This document shows, in pieces, positions 1 through 6,288 of a stretch of DNA of 6,585 nucleotides. The number at the start of each line of letters is the position of its first letter. Position 1 is the stretch's first letter. The stretch spans positions 1-6,585 of the forward strand of contig JAWLBR010000125.1 in NCBI GenBank assembly GCA_041687495.1. The letters run 5' to 3'. The translations under genes were made by a program, and so were the position numbers. The notes beneath the pieces are model-generated. The model did no database searches. It was not told the origin of the DNA and saw only the letters and a program-made list of their open reading frames with translations. This DNA comes from JAWLBR01 sp041687495. GTDB lineage: Bacteria > Bacillota > Limnochordia > DTU087 > JAAYGB01.

Positions 1-651
1 ATCATTGTCAGTGCTGACCACGGCGAGAACATGGGTGAGCTGGGTATCTACGGTGAGCACGCCACAGCCGATCGCGGCACCTGTCGCATCCCGATGATCG
101 TCAAGTGGCCTGGCACCAAGGCTGGCCAAGTGGACAACGACTTCCACTACAACCTGGATCTCGTACCCACTGTGTGCGACATGTTTGACTTGCCCAAGAG
201 CGATCGCTACGACGGTAAGTCCTATGCCCCAGCCCTTATAGCCGGTGAGAGTGCTGGCCAATCAGAGCTGATCATCAGCCAGTGTGCCCATGTCTGCCAG
301 CGCAGCGTACTGTTTGATTCTTGGCTGTATATGCGCACTTACCACGATGGATACCATCTGTTCCCCAAGGAGATGTTGTTTGACCTTGCGGCAGATCCCC
401 ATCAGCAAAATGACTTGACTGAGTCTCATCCTGAGGTCTGCAACGAAGCCGTCCGCCGACTACAAGCTTGGCATGACAAGATGATGGAGACTCAATCTGA
501 AGTTGAGGATCCGCTGTGGACAGTAATGAAAGAAGGCGGACCCCACCATGCCAAGGGTCACCTCGCCCACTATATCGAGTACCTGAAGAAGACCGGTCGG
601 GAATGGGCTATCCCTGAACTGACCAAGCGTCACCCAGAAGAACTAAAGTAG
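1..651 (+). CDS. Sulfatase (alkaline phosphatase superfamily), C-terminal part; 5' end outside window
   Basis: This is an open frame from base 1 to a TAG stop and encodes the last 216 residues of a sulfatase. The visible piece begins with a hydrophobic strand and the metal-binding Asp-His of ADHGEN (about residues 5-10), followed by GEH and then RIPMIVKWPG (about 38-47), the usual order in the second half of the family. Near the C-terminus it has MLFDLAADPHQQNDL (about residues 125-139), which matches the LFDL-DP-x-NL signature of type I sulfatases. The N-terminal half, with the formylglycine-forming Cys/Ser-x-Pro/Ala-x-Arg motif, lies upstream of the window, so the active-site nucleophile cannot be checked. 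Sulfatases of this family hydrolyse sulfate esters, often on carbohydrates. The carbohydrate importer just downstream suggests a sulfated glycan or sugar as substrate, but this is inferred from context. A phosphonate-hydrolase-like or choline-sulfatase-like member is less likely but not excluded. Confidence 0.9.
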   Translation: MIVSADHGENMGELGIYGEHATADRGTCRIPMIVKWPGTKAGQVDNDFHYNLDLVPTVCDMFDLPKSDRYDGKSYAPALIAGESAGQSELIISQCAHVCQRSVLFDSWLYMRTYHDGYHLFPKEMLFDLAADPHQQNDLTESHPEVCNEAVRRLQAWHDKMMETQSEVEDPLWTVMKEGGPHHAKGHLAHYIEYLKKTGREWAIPELTKRHPEELK

Positions 652-659
652 TTGATGTT

Positions 660-681
660 TGGGGGTCCTGAAAGACCCCCA
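660..681 (+). terminator. Hairpin after the sulfatase gene, possible weak terminator
   Basis: GGGGGTC (661-667) pairs perfectly with GACCCCC (674-680) around the loop CTGAAA, and T660-A681 adds one pair. It starts 9 bases after the sulfatase stop. The following sequence (AGTATTACAA) has no T-run, so it does not look like an efficient intrinsic terminator. It may instead stabilise the 3' end or only partly reduce read-through into the transporter genes. Confidence 0.45.
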
Positions 682-800
682 GTATTACAATTGAGCTTTG
701 TCGTGAGAGGTGATGTCGAGGAAAGAGCCGCTGAAGACACCATTTCTACCCATCACAACATGCGCTTGGACAAGTTAAAGTGTTTGAACTCTATTTCCCT

Positions 801-808
801 AGGGAGGT
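801..808 (+). promoter_or_regulatory. Shine-Dalgarno site that sets the start of the substrate-binding protein
   Basis: The sequence AGGGAGGT contains GGGAGG (802-807), which lies 7 bases before the ATG at 815. The in-frame TTG at 812 would be only 4 bases away, so ATG 815 is the preferred start. Confidence 0.75.
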
Positions 809-814
809 CTATTG

Positions 815-2209
815 ATGTCTACATTGCGTAACCGCAAAGTTCTGGTCATGGCTGTTGTCACTGCCCTTGTCTGCCTGAGCCTTAGCGTGGTTGCCTCGGC
901 TGAGCCAATCAAAGTTAGAGTTTGGGGTCTGAACGATGCCGTTCCCGGCGGAGTCCGCAACCAGATTAAGGTCTTTAACGAGACCCACGATGATATCAAA
1001 ATCGTGCCTGAGGTTCCCACCGTCAACAACCAGGCTTCCAGTGGTGGAGCCGTTACTGGTGGCGACCTTAGCAACATGCAGAAGCTGTTAACCGCCATCG
1101 CCGGAGGAAATCCCCCGGATCTGACTACAGTTGACCGCTTTGCACTACCCAGCTGGGCAGTTCGTAACGCCCTGATGCCTCTCAACGATTTTATCGCAGC
1201 TGATAACTACGATATGAACAAGTTCTATCAGTTCACCGTTAATGAGGTTACCGTCGACGGCAACATGTATGCCCTGCCCAGCGGCACCGATGGCCGTTAC
1301 CTGTTCTGGAACAAAGACATGTACAAGAATGCCGGACTTGATCCTAATGCTCCTCCGCAAACCTGGGAAGAGCTGCAAGCTTACTCGGACAAGCTGACCA
1401 TTAAGCGGGGACGCACTTTCCAACAGATGGGCTTCATTTCCCAACTGGCTCCCGGCGGCTCTTTCTACCTGTACACTCTGCTCAACGGCGGTACTTTCAT
1501 GAGCGAAGACGCCCGTTCCATGACTTTGACGGATCCGAAGACCGTTGAGGCATTGGAGTGGATGGTCGAATGGTACGATCACTTGGGCGGCGCTGAAACC
1601 GTTAACGCTTTCCTTGGCGCCTTCCAATCTGGCTCTGCCAACGATCCGTTCATGGCTGGCAAGCTGGCTCAGCTGGTCATGGGTGACTGGCACATCGGTA
1701 ACATCGCCCGCTACAACCCGAAGATGGACTTTGGTATGGCTCCAGTGCCAGCCGCCACTCCTGAATACTACGGACGCACCTGGTTCGGCGGTTGGGGTTG
1801 GGCAATTCCCCGAGGCGCCAAGAATGCCGAAGCTGCCTGGGTTGTCGCTAAATGGCTAACCTCCGAAGAGGGTATTCGGGCTAACATGGAAGGCGAGCGG
1901 GCTTACCGTGAGTCAGCTAAGCTGCCTTTCGTACCTGGCCTGCAGGTCATTAAGGGACTCAACGAACAGCTGACCGACGAGATTCGTGACAACCTTGAGC
2001 CTAAATTCATCGAAGCTCTCGAGTTCCGCAACGCGAATATCAGTGATGACAGTAAGGTCCGCCACATCTCTCCGATCGCCTCAGAGATCTACTCTGGCAC
2101 CGGTCGAGCCGTGGACGCTGCCTTGTACCACCGTCAGACCCCGCGGGAAGCACTGGAAGCTGCTCAAGAAGAGATGCAGCAACTGCTAGACGAGTTCTAC
2201 GGCAAGTAA
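815..2209 (+). CDS. Carbohydrate ABC transporter substrate-binding protein (family 1)
   Basis: This 464-residue protein is of the usual length for sugar-binding proteins of the MalE/UgpB class, which capture a sugar outside the cytoplasmic membrane and deliver it to the permeases. The N-terminus has a positive start (MSTLRNRK), a hydrophobic core and VASA before EP, giving a probable signal peptidase I cut after residue 29. The cysteine at residue 20 is not in a proper lipobox. Typical family segments follow: AIAGGNPPDL (about 94-103), YALPSGTDGRYLFWNKDMY (about 152-170), AGLDP and TWEEL, GKLAQLVMGDW (about 281-291), GGWGWAIP (about 325-332) and AAWVVAKWLTSEEG (about 340-353). Two permease genes follow in the same direction. 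The ligand cannot be read from sequence; the upstream sulfatase suggests a glycan-derived oligosaccharide. The start at ATG 815 is chosen by its ribosome-binding site. Alternative antisense frames inside the gene are shadows. Confidence 0.95.
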   Translation: MSTLRNRKVLVMAVVTALVCLSLSVVASAEPIKVRVWGLNDAVPGGVRNQIKVFNETHDDIKIVPEVPTVNNQASSGGAVTGGDLSNMQKLLTAIAGGNPPDLTTVDRFALPSWAVRNALMPLNDFIAADNYDMNKFYQFTVNEVTVDGNMYALPSGTDGRYLFWNKDMYKNAGLDPNAPPQTWEELQAYSDKLTIKRGRTFQQMGFISQLAPGGSFYLYTLLNGGTFMSEDARSMTLTDPKTVEALEWMVEWYDHLGGAETVNAFLGAFQSGSANDPFMAGKLAQLVMGDWHIGNIARYNPKMDFGMAPVPAATPEYYGRTWFGGWGWAIPRGAKNAEAAWVVAKWLTSEEGIRANMEGERAYRESAKLPFVPGLQVIKGLNEQLTDEIRDNLEPKFIEALEFRNANISDDSKVRHISPIASEIYSGTGRAVDAALYHRQTPREALEAAQEEMQQLLDEFYGK

Positions 2210-2221
2210 GCATTATCTGGA

Positions 2222-2248
2222 GGGATCGCCAGTTTTCCTGGCGATCCC
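2222..2248 (+). terminator. Strong intercistronic hairpin between binding protein and permease genes
   Basis: GGGATCGCCAG (2222-2232) pairs perfectly with CTGGCGATCCC (2238-2248), an 11-bp GC-rich stem with a TTTTC loop. It begins 12 bases after the binding-protein stop and ends only a few bases before the next ribosome-binding site. There is no T-run after it. In many binding-protein-dependent operons such a hairpin protects the upstream mRNA or attenuates the permease genes, so that binding protein is made in excess. That role is inferred here by position. Confidence 0.7.
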
Positions 2249-2254
2249 CTCTCT

Positions 2255-2261
2255 AAAGGAG
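2255..2261 (+). promoter_or_regulatory. Shine-Dalgarno site for the first permease
   Basis: AAAGGAG is followed by TGAT, giving an extended match to the anti-Shine-Dalgarno sequence with one missing G. GTG 2261 overlaps the site and ATG 2264 is only 2 bases from it. ATG 2273, 11 bases after the core, is the more plausible start. Confidence 0.6.
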
Positions 2262-2272
2262 TGATGAGTTTC

Positions 2273-3154
2273 ATGGCGAGCAAGGCGTCCGTCAAAGAGT
2301 CCTTAGCTGGATACTTGTTTATTGGGCCATGGGTCGTAGGCTTTCTGGTCTTTACCCTAGGACCGATTCTGGCATCGATCTACCTGAGCTTCACCGACTA
2401 CGATGTACTGAACCCAGCCCAGTGGGTTGGTCTCAAGAACTTTACCCACTTATTCCAGGGGGATCCCTTGTTTTGGAAGTCCTTAGGGAATACCTTTTAC
2501 ATGGTTGTGTTCGGGGTGCCCCTGCAGATCCTGATGGGCCTGTGCGTGGCGATGCTGTTGAACATGAATGTTAAGGGAATGGCTTGGTATCGCACTATCT
2601 ACTACCTACCGTCAATTGTTCCCGTTGTAGCCAGCTCGTTTCTGTGGATGTGGATTTTGAACCCTCACTTTGGTATCTTGAACAATTTCCTCTACATGAT
2701 TGGCATTGAGGGTCCAGGCTGGATCGGGAGTGAGGTTTGGTCTAAGCCCTCTATTTTGCTGATGCAGACTTGGGCCGCCGGTTCCACCATGATCATCTAC
2801 TTAGCTGCCCTACGGGGAGTTCCGACTCACTTGTATGAAGCAGCATCCATAGACGGAGCCACAAGGTGGAAGCAGTTTTGGCATGTCACCCTACCGCAGC
2901 TGACTCCAACCCTGTTCTTCACCACGACTATGGGGATGATCAACGGCTTTCAGATCTTCTCTGAGTCCTACATTATGACCAACGGTGGTCCGGTCGACTC
3001 GACACTGTTTATCGTCTATCACCTGTTCAACAATGCCTTTGGCTACTTCAAGATGGGGTACGCCTCAGCAATTGCCTGGGTGCTATTTATTATCATCATG
3101 ATCATTACTTTGATCCAGCTGAAGCTTTCACCCCGTTGGGTGCATTACAACTAG
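2273..3154 (+). CDS. Sugar ABC transporter permease, MalF/UgpA-type
   Basis: This 293-residue membrane protein matches the usual length of the first permease of a CUT1-type sugar importer. About six hydrophobic segments can be read: near residues 13-35, 75-96, 107-127, 160-181, 212-231 and 262-283. Near the N-terminus is GPWVVGFLVFTLGPILASIYLSFTDY in type, including GPILASIYLSF, which is typical of the family. The cytoplasmic coupling loop carries EAASIDGA (about 189-196) followed by FWHVTLPQLTP, the EAA motif that docks on the ATPase. NGGP after the fifth segment is also typical. The gene follows the binding-protein gene and is followed after 75 bases by the second permease; together they would form a heterodimeric channel. 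No ATPase gene is adjacent. The start could also be ATG 2264 (three residues longer). Confidence 0.95.
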   Translation: MASKASVKESLAGYLFIGPWVVGFLVFTLGPILASIYLSFTDYDVLNPAQWVGLKNFTHLFQGDPLFWKSLGNTFYMVVFGVPLQILMGLCVAMLLNMNVKGMAWYRTIYYLPSIVPVVASSFLWMWILNPHFGILNNFLYMIGIEGPGWIGSEVWSKPSILLMQTWAAGSTMIIYLAALRGVPTHLYEAASIDGATRWKQFWHVTLPQLTPTLFFTTTMGMINGFQIFSESYIMTNGGPVDSTLFIVYHLFNNAFGYFKMGYASAIAWVLFIIIMIITLIQLKLSPRWVHYN

Positions 3155-3178
3155 AAGCCCAGGGCTAGATAACAGGCT

Positions 3179-3196
3179 GCGCAAGCTGCCTTGTGC
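3179..3196 (+). other. Small hairpin between the two permease genes
   Basis: GCGCAAG (3179-3185) can pair with CTTGTGC (3190-3196), seven pairs including one G-T, around a CTGC loop. A competing fold pairs AGGC (3174-3177) with GCCT (3188-3191) around a GCAA loop. A short T-run (3206-3210) lies about ten bases further on, too far for a typical terminator. It may only space or stabilise the two cistrons. Confidence 0.3.
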
Positions 3197-3229
3197 GTTC
3201 TCACATTTTTCATCTTGGAGGGCTGAATT

Positions 3230-4096
3230 ATGTCAATGGCTGGCGCCAAAAGGATCAAGGTTGGCGGATCCTTTGAAATTAAGCCGGGAAAGATTTTGGC
3301 CCATATCGTACTGCTATTGGGCGCAATCGTTTTTGTCTTTCCGTTTGTGTGGCTGGTATCTACATCCGTGAAGCCGGACTATGAACTGTTTTCTTTTCCG
3401 CCGGTGTTGATTCCCTCGACCTTCCGATGGGACAACTACACTCGGATGCTAGACTACCTCCCGTTCTTCACATTTTTGAAGAACACTTTGTATGTGACAG
3501 TGATGAACGTCGTCGGGACACTGATATCTTCATCAATGGTGGCCTATGGCTTTGCCAGGCTGAAGTTCCCCGGCAAGAACGTGCTGTTTGTCGTCTTGCT
3601 TAGCACCATGATGCTGCCGCAGCAGGTAACCATGATTCCCCAGTACCTGATCTTCCGGAATCTTGGCTGGATCGATGCTTTTCCACCGCTGTACATTCAA
3701 GCTTGGTTTGGTATTCCGTTCCAGATTTTCCTCCTGCGTCAGTTTATGATGACGATCCCACAGGAACTGGAGGAAGCCGCCAAGATCGATGGCTGCGGCT
3801 ACGCTCGGACCTTTTCGCAGATTATCCTACCGCTGGTTAAGCCGGCTTTGGCGACAATCGCTGTGCTGCGGGCTATGAATGCCTGGAACGACTTTATGGG
3901 TCCACTCATCTACCTCAACTCCACTGAGAAGATGACCATGTCCATCGGTCTCAAGTTGTTCCAAAGCGTGAGCGGAACCGAATGGGGAATGATGATGGCG
4001 GCCGCTACTGTCATGATCACCCCGATTATCTTCCTGTTCTTCTTTGCCCAAAGGTTCTTCATTCAAGGAATCACTTTGACAGGAATGAAGGGCTAG
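3230..4096 (+). CDS. Sugar ABC transporter permease, MalG/UgpE-type
   Basis: This 288-residue membrane protein is the expected length for the second permease of a CUT1-type carbohydrate importer. GGAGGG (3217-3222) lies 7 bases before the ATG, which fixes the start. Hydrophobic segments are near residues 22-44, 84-106, 118-139, 152-169, 200-216 and 255-275. Family landmarks include FPFVWLVSTSVKP near the first segment, the MLPQQVTMIPQYLIF stretch, the coupling-loop motif EEAAKIDGCG (about 181-190) followed by ILPLVKPALAT, WNDFMGPLIYL, and the C-terminal FIQGITLTGMKG, close to the usual RYFV-x-G-x-T-x-G-x-VKG ending. It completes the transport channel with the preceding permease and is the last gene of the run. 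The EAA loop is intact, so it should still couple to an ATPase supplied from elsewhere in the genome. Confidence 0.95.
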   Translation: MSMAGAKRIKVGGSFEIKPGKILAHIVLLLGAIVFVFPFVWLVSTSVKPDYELFSFPPVLIPSTFRWDNYTRMLDYLPFFTFLKNTLYVTVMNVVGTLISSSMVAYGFARLKFPGKNVLFVVLLSTMMLPQQVTMIPQYLIFRNLGWIDAFPPLYIQAWFGIPFQIFLLRQFMMTIPQELEEAAKIDGCGYARTFSQIILPLVKPALATIAVLRAMNAWNDFMGPLIYLNSTEKMTMSIGLKLFQSVSGTEWGMMMAAATVMITPIIFLFFFAQRFFIQGITLTGMKG

Positions 4097-4116
4097 ACCG
4101 CTTTTTTCCTTCCACC

Positions 4117-4154
4117 GGGAGATCGGCTGCGCATTACTTGCGCAGCGATCTCCC
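4117..4154 (+). terminator. Long hairpin just after the transporter operon; likely 3' end structure
   Basis: GGGAGATCG (4117-4125) pairs with CGATCTCCC (4146-4154). G4126 is then bulged, and CTGCGC (4127-4132) pairs with GCGCAG (4140-4145) around a 7-base loop. The 15-bp stem starts 20 bases after the permease stop. No T-run follows on the + strand, and on the - strand the hairpin is followed by A-rich sequence, so it is not a textbook intrinsic terminator in either direction. A T6 run (4102-4107) lies before it. The inner boundary coincides with the far end of the intron-like sequence, and the - strand GGGAGATC resembles intron sequence after domain I. The original T-tail of an operon terminator may have been lost. 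Confidence 0.5.
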
Positions 4155-4408
4155 ACAGCACCGAGCTTTCCGACTGCACCCTTTGGCAGTTTCAGGCTTT
4201 GATTTGTCTAGGAATCTCACCCCAGTACAACGGCCTCTTATCGGTGCCTCCGATGGAGCCGAGGGATGTGTCCCTAGGGCCGGGAGTTTGCTTTTGACTC
4301 CTTCAGATTCCGCTCACAGCGGACACCCTTGTCGCAAGCTAACGGTAATCTACTGCCAACCCCCGTTTTGGACTTTCACCATACAGTCACTGACATTGCC
4401 GGGCACAC
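4147..4408 (-). mobile_element. Group IIC intron remnant (5' end and domain I), without reverse transcriptase or domain V
   Basis: Read on the - strand, the element opens with GTGTGCCCGGCA (4408-4397), which has the group II 5' GUGYG start and, as I recall it, is the same as the start of the Oceanobacillus iheyensis class C intron. In the same order as that intron follow GGTGAAAGTCC (4380-4370), CGTTAGC, ACAAGGGTGTCC (4332-4321), a TCCGC/GCGGA hairpin (4309-4323), GGAATCTGAAGGA (4311-4299), AGGGACACATCCCT (4275-4262), AGAGGCC, CAAATCAAAGCC and CTGCCAAAG. The upstream exon ends in a terminator hairpin plus TTTTAG. CTAGA at 4211-4207 could be the exon-binding site for exon TTTAG (five pairs, one G-T). 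No intron protein frame and no domain V can be found before the ABC operon begins, so the element looks 3'-truncated. The lower-coordinate boundary is uncertain (somewhere in 4117-4160). The match is from memory, not a computed alignment. Confidence 0.8.
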
Positions 4409-4410
4409 CT

Positions 4411-4442
4411 AAAAGGCCCCATCACCGTAGGGTGATGGAGCC
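4411..4442 (-). terminator. Rho-independent terminator of the Wzz-like gene and intron insertion site
   Basis: On the - strand GGC (4442-4440), one mismatch, and CCATCACC (4438-4431) pair with GGTGATGG (4426-4419) and GCC (4417-4415) around a 4-base loop. A TTTT tail (4414-4411) follows. It lies 61 bases past the stop of the - strand gene and directly before the GTGTG start of the intron remnant, the position that class C introns favour. On the + strand the same stem is followed by TTATT, so it may also work weakly as a terminator in that direction. Confidence 0.75.
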
Positions 4443-4452
4443 TTATTCCGCT

Positions 4453-4500
4453 TATAGGTCTTCTCAACCTGTTTTCTGTACATCACAAGACCAACCTATA
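4453..4500 (-). other. Inverted repeat in the 3' untranslated part of the Wzz-like gene
   Basis: TATAGG (4453-4458) pairs with CCTATA (4495-4500) and the adjacent TCTT (4459-4462) with AAGA (4487-4490). This makes a ten-pair interrupted stem with a 4-base bulge and a 24-base loop. Alternatively GGTCTT (4457-4462) pairs with AAGACC (4487-4492). It lies between the stop codon and the terminator. No function is evident; it may be a 3' stabilising structure. Confidence 0.35.
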
Positions 4501-4503
4501 CCG

Positions 4504-6288
4504 TTAAGCTCTCAGTTCCCTTGAATCTACCGGAACCTCACGAAGCATATTCACCAAAAGAACAGTACCGACCCCAATCATAGCCGCCACAAGGCCAGCG
4601 ATAGCTACATTTAACTTATGGTTAGGGCCAGATGGCACAGCAGGAACTGCGGCTGGAGAAATGAAACGAACATCCCCGGTTGCCTGAAGCTCGGATATAC
4701 GAGCAGTTTCAGCTTGTTGAGCTAAGAGAATGTATGTCTGCTTAATCGCATCCACTTCCCGCGTCAAGCGCTGTTGCTCTACCTGCGCGTCAAGTAGTCT
4801 CTCTTCTTCTTCGGCAGCTTCCTTCTCGTACCCTATCAGGGTTTGTCGAGCTCCATCCAATTCCAGTCTAAGTCTTTGTGTTTCTAGCAACAACGATGCG
4901 TGTTCCTCCTTAAGGCTGCTGTACTGCGTCAGATGGGAATCGTAAAGTTTCCGTGCAACTTGAAGTTCCTCTGTCAGAGCCTGATGCTGGCGCTCTAGAT
5001 CTCGAAGCGTAGACTCCAGCTCAGCAACACTAGACCTTGAGTCTTCAAGCAACGTCTCATAGACTTCTGTTTGAGTCGGAAGTAACGAAAGCTTCGTTTG
5101 AGCATCAATTAGGCGCTTCTCGACGTATTCATAGTTAGGATTAGGCAATTCACTGTGTAGCCTTACGTTACCCAAGCTCTCTACTAACCGACTATCGCTA
5201 ATCAATACGTTCCACAGAGCATCTTCTGTCATACTCTGAGAAAGAGTTATCTTGTCATCCTGACTCTCCAGTGTAGACCTAAGAGTCGCTGTCTCATCAG
5301 TTAACTCAGGCTCTATGGACCTTAGCTTGGCCAGTTGACCCCAGTATTCGTCCACTTTTCGCTGCGCAGCTGCAAGCTCCTGTCTTAGTAACGATAAACC
5401 AGCGGTATTCTCAAACATATCTAGAGCCTGCTCAGCTTCAACCAATCGTTTCCTTGCCCTAAGCACCTCAACTCTCTCGAGGGTCTCATTGTTGCTTGCT
5501 ACCTTATCGCCTCGTGTTCGAACCCCCACCCATTGGCCCGCTGACTCCAACCCCTCAAGCTGGCGTTGTATAGACCTGAGTTGGTGAGCTTTCACCTCTA
5601 GTTGTGTCTCTAGATCGAAAACGTACTTCCGATGCTCGCCAAGCTGTGCGCGCTTAGCCTCAACCCTTTGACGAACAAGCGGAATCTGTGCCCCTTTTTC
5701 GAAAGCTAGAAGTCTATTTTCTGCCTCTTCTAGTGCTCTATGCGTTGATTCAAATTGGCGCACGATTACCCTGGCAACTTCGTCAGACTCACTCTTTCGT
5801 ATACTAGCTGCACTTTCCATAAGAAGCTCCGCCAAGGCATTCGCAATTTGTTGAGCCTCATTGGGATCGCTCCAAGTGACCTTTAGACGCAGCACACCGG
5901 ATTGGCGCTTTTCACCCCGAGGTACCTCGGTAGTAGTAAATGAGATACTGGAATTTCTCAAAATGCTCTCCGGGGAAACAGGCTCTCCTTCATCGCCAAC
6001 CATACCTAGCTTTCTCACTACCGTCTCCGCCGACGACGGAGTCAACGCAAGGTCACGATATGTATCAAGAGCAAGAGGCTCGGGCTCTATCGATGTCTGA
6101 TATGATGGAGGCATAATAAGTAAGGTCGCGGTAGCCTCATATGTCGGCTCAAGCATAAGGTGCCCCACAACCCAGGCCCCGGTCATAGCTAGAAGCACAA
6201 AACTCAAAATAATCCATTTTCCGTTCCACAAGACCTGAATCAACTCTTTAAGGTCAATCTCTTCGTACTCCGGCTGCTGAACAGGCAT
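4504..6288 (-). CDS. Wzz/GumC-type polysaccharide chain-length or export protein with extended coiled coil
   Basis: This 594-residue protein has a Wzz-domain start: an acidic stretch with EEIDLKELIQVLW (about 9-21), a first membrane segment (about 24-46), then YEATATLLIMPP (about 50-61). VLRLKVTWSDPNEAQQIANALAELL (about 132-156) in type, with the DP-x-EA-x-x-IAN motif, completes the N-terminal module. Residues about 160-535 are Glu/Gln/Leu/Arg-rich heptad-like sequence, a very long periplasmic coiled coil. It ends with a proline-rich ISPAAVPAVPSGP (about 543-555), a second membrane segment (about 559-580) and a short tail. There is no Walker motif, so the BY-kinase domain of some homologues is absent. 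Proteins of this class regulate chain length or form the inner-membrane part of exopolysaccharide export. AAAGG (6302-6298) about 9 bases before the ATG supports the start. The gene is convergent with the sugar-transport operon, and no other polysaccharide gene is in view. Confidence 0.88.
   Translation of the reverse strand: MPVQQPEYEEIDLKELIQVLWNGKWIILSFVLLAMTGAWVVGHLMLEPTYEATATLLIMPPSYQTSIEPEPLALDTYRDLALTPSSAETVVRKLGMVGDEGEPVSPESILRNSSISFTTTEVPRGEKRQSGVLRLKVTWSDPNEAQQIANALAELLMESAASIRKSESDEVARVIVRQFESTHRALEEAENRLLAFEKGAQIPLVRQRVEAKRAQLGEHRKYVFDLETQLEVKAHQLRSIQRQLEGLESAGQWVGVRTRGDKVASNNETLERVEVLRARKRLVEAEQALDMFENTAGLSLLRQELAAAQRKVDEYWGQLAKLRSIEPELTDETATLRSTLESQDDKITLSQSMTEDALWNVLISDSRLVESLGNVRLHSELPNPNYEYVEKRLIDAQTKLSLLPTQTEVYETLLEDSRSSVAELESTLRDLERQHQALTEELQVARKLYDSHLTQYSSLKEEHASLLLETQRLRLELDGARQTLIGYEKEAAEEEERLLDAQVEQQRLTREVDAIKQTYILLAQQAETARISELQATGDVRFISPAAVPAVPSGPNHKLNVAIAGLVAAMIGVGTVLLVNMLREVPVDSRELRA

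Noticed and set aside
766..795. A promoter for the binding-protein gene (TTGGAC, 18 bases, TCTATT)
   Set aside because: The transcription start would fall at or within the ribosome-binding site, leaving almost no leader, and the -10 match is weak.
1145..1693. A - strand open frame within the binding-protein gene (and a shorter one at 799-1185)
   Set aside because: Both are antisense to a well-supported gene, show no family features and have no sensible ribosome-binding site.
4117..4154. The long hairpin as a group II intron domain V
   Set aside because: Size and one-sided bulge are similar, but there is no AGC/CGC catalytic triad, no GNRA tetraloop and the bulge is one base, not two. The stem is also where an operon terminator would be expected.
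3982..4524. A + strand open frame across the end of the second permease and the intergenic region
   Set aside because: It begins inside the permease gene, has no ribosome-binding site and no recognisable domain, and runs antisense through the intron-like sequence and terminator.
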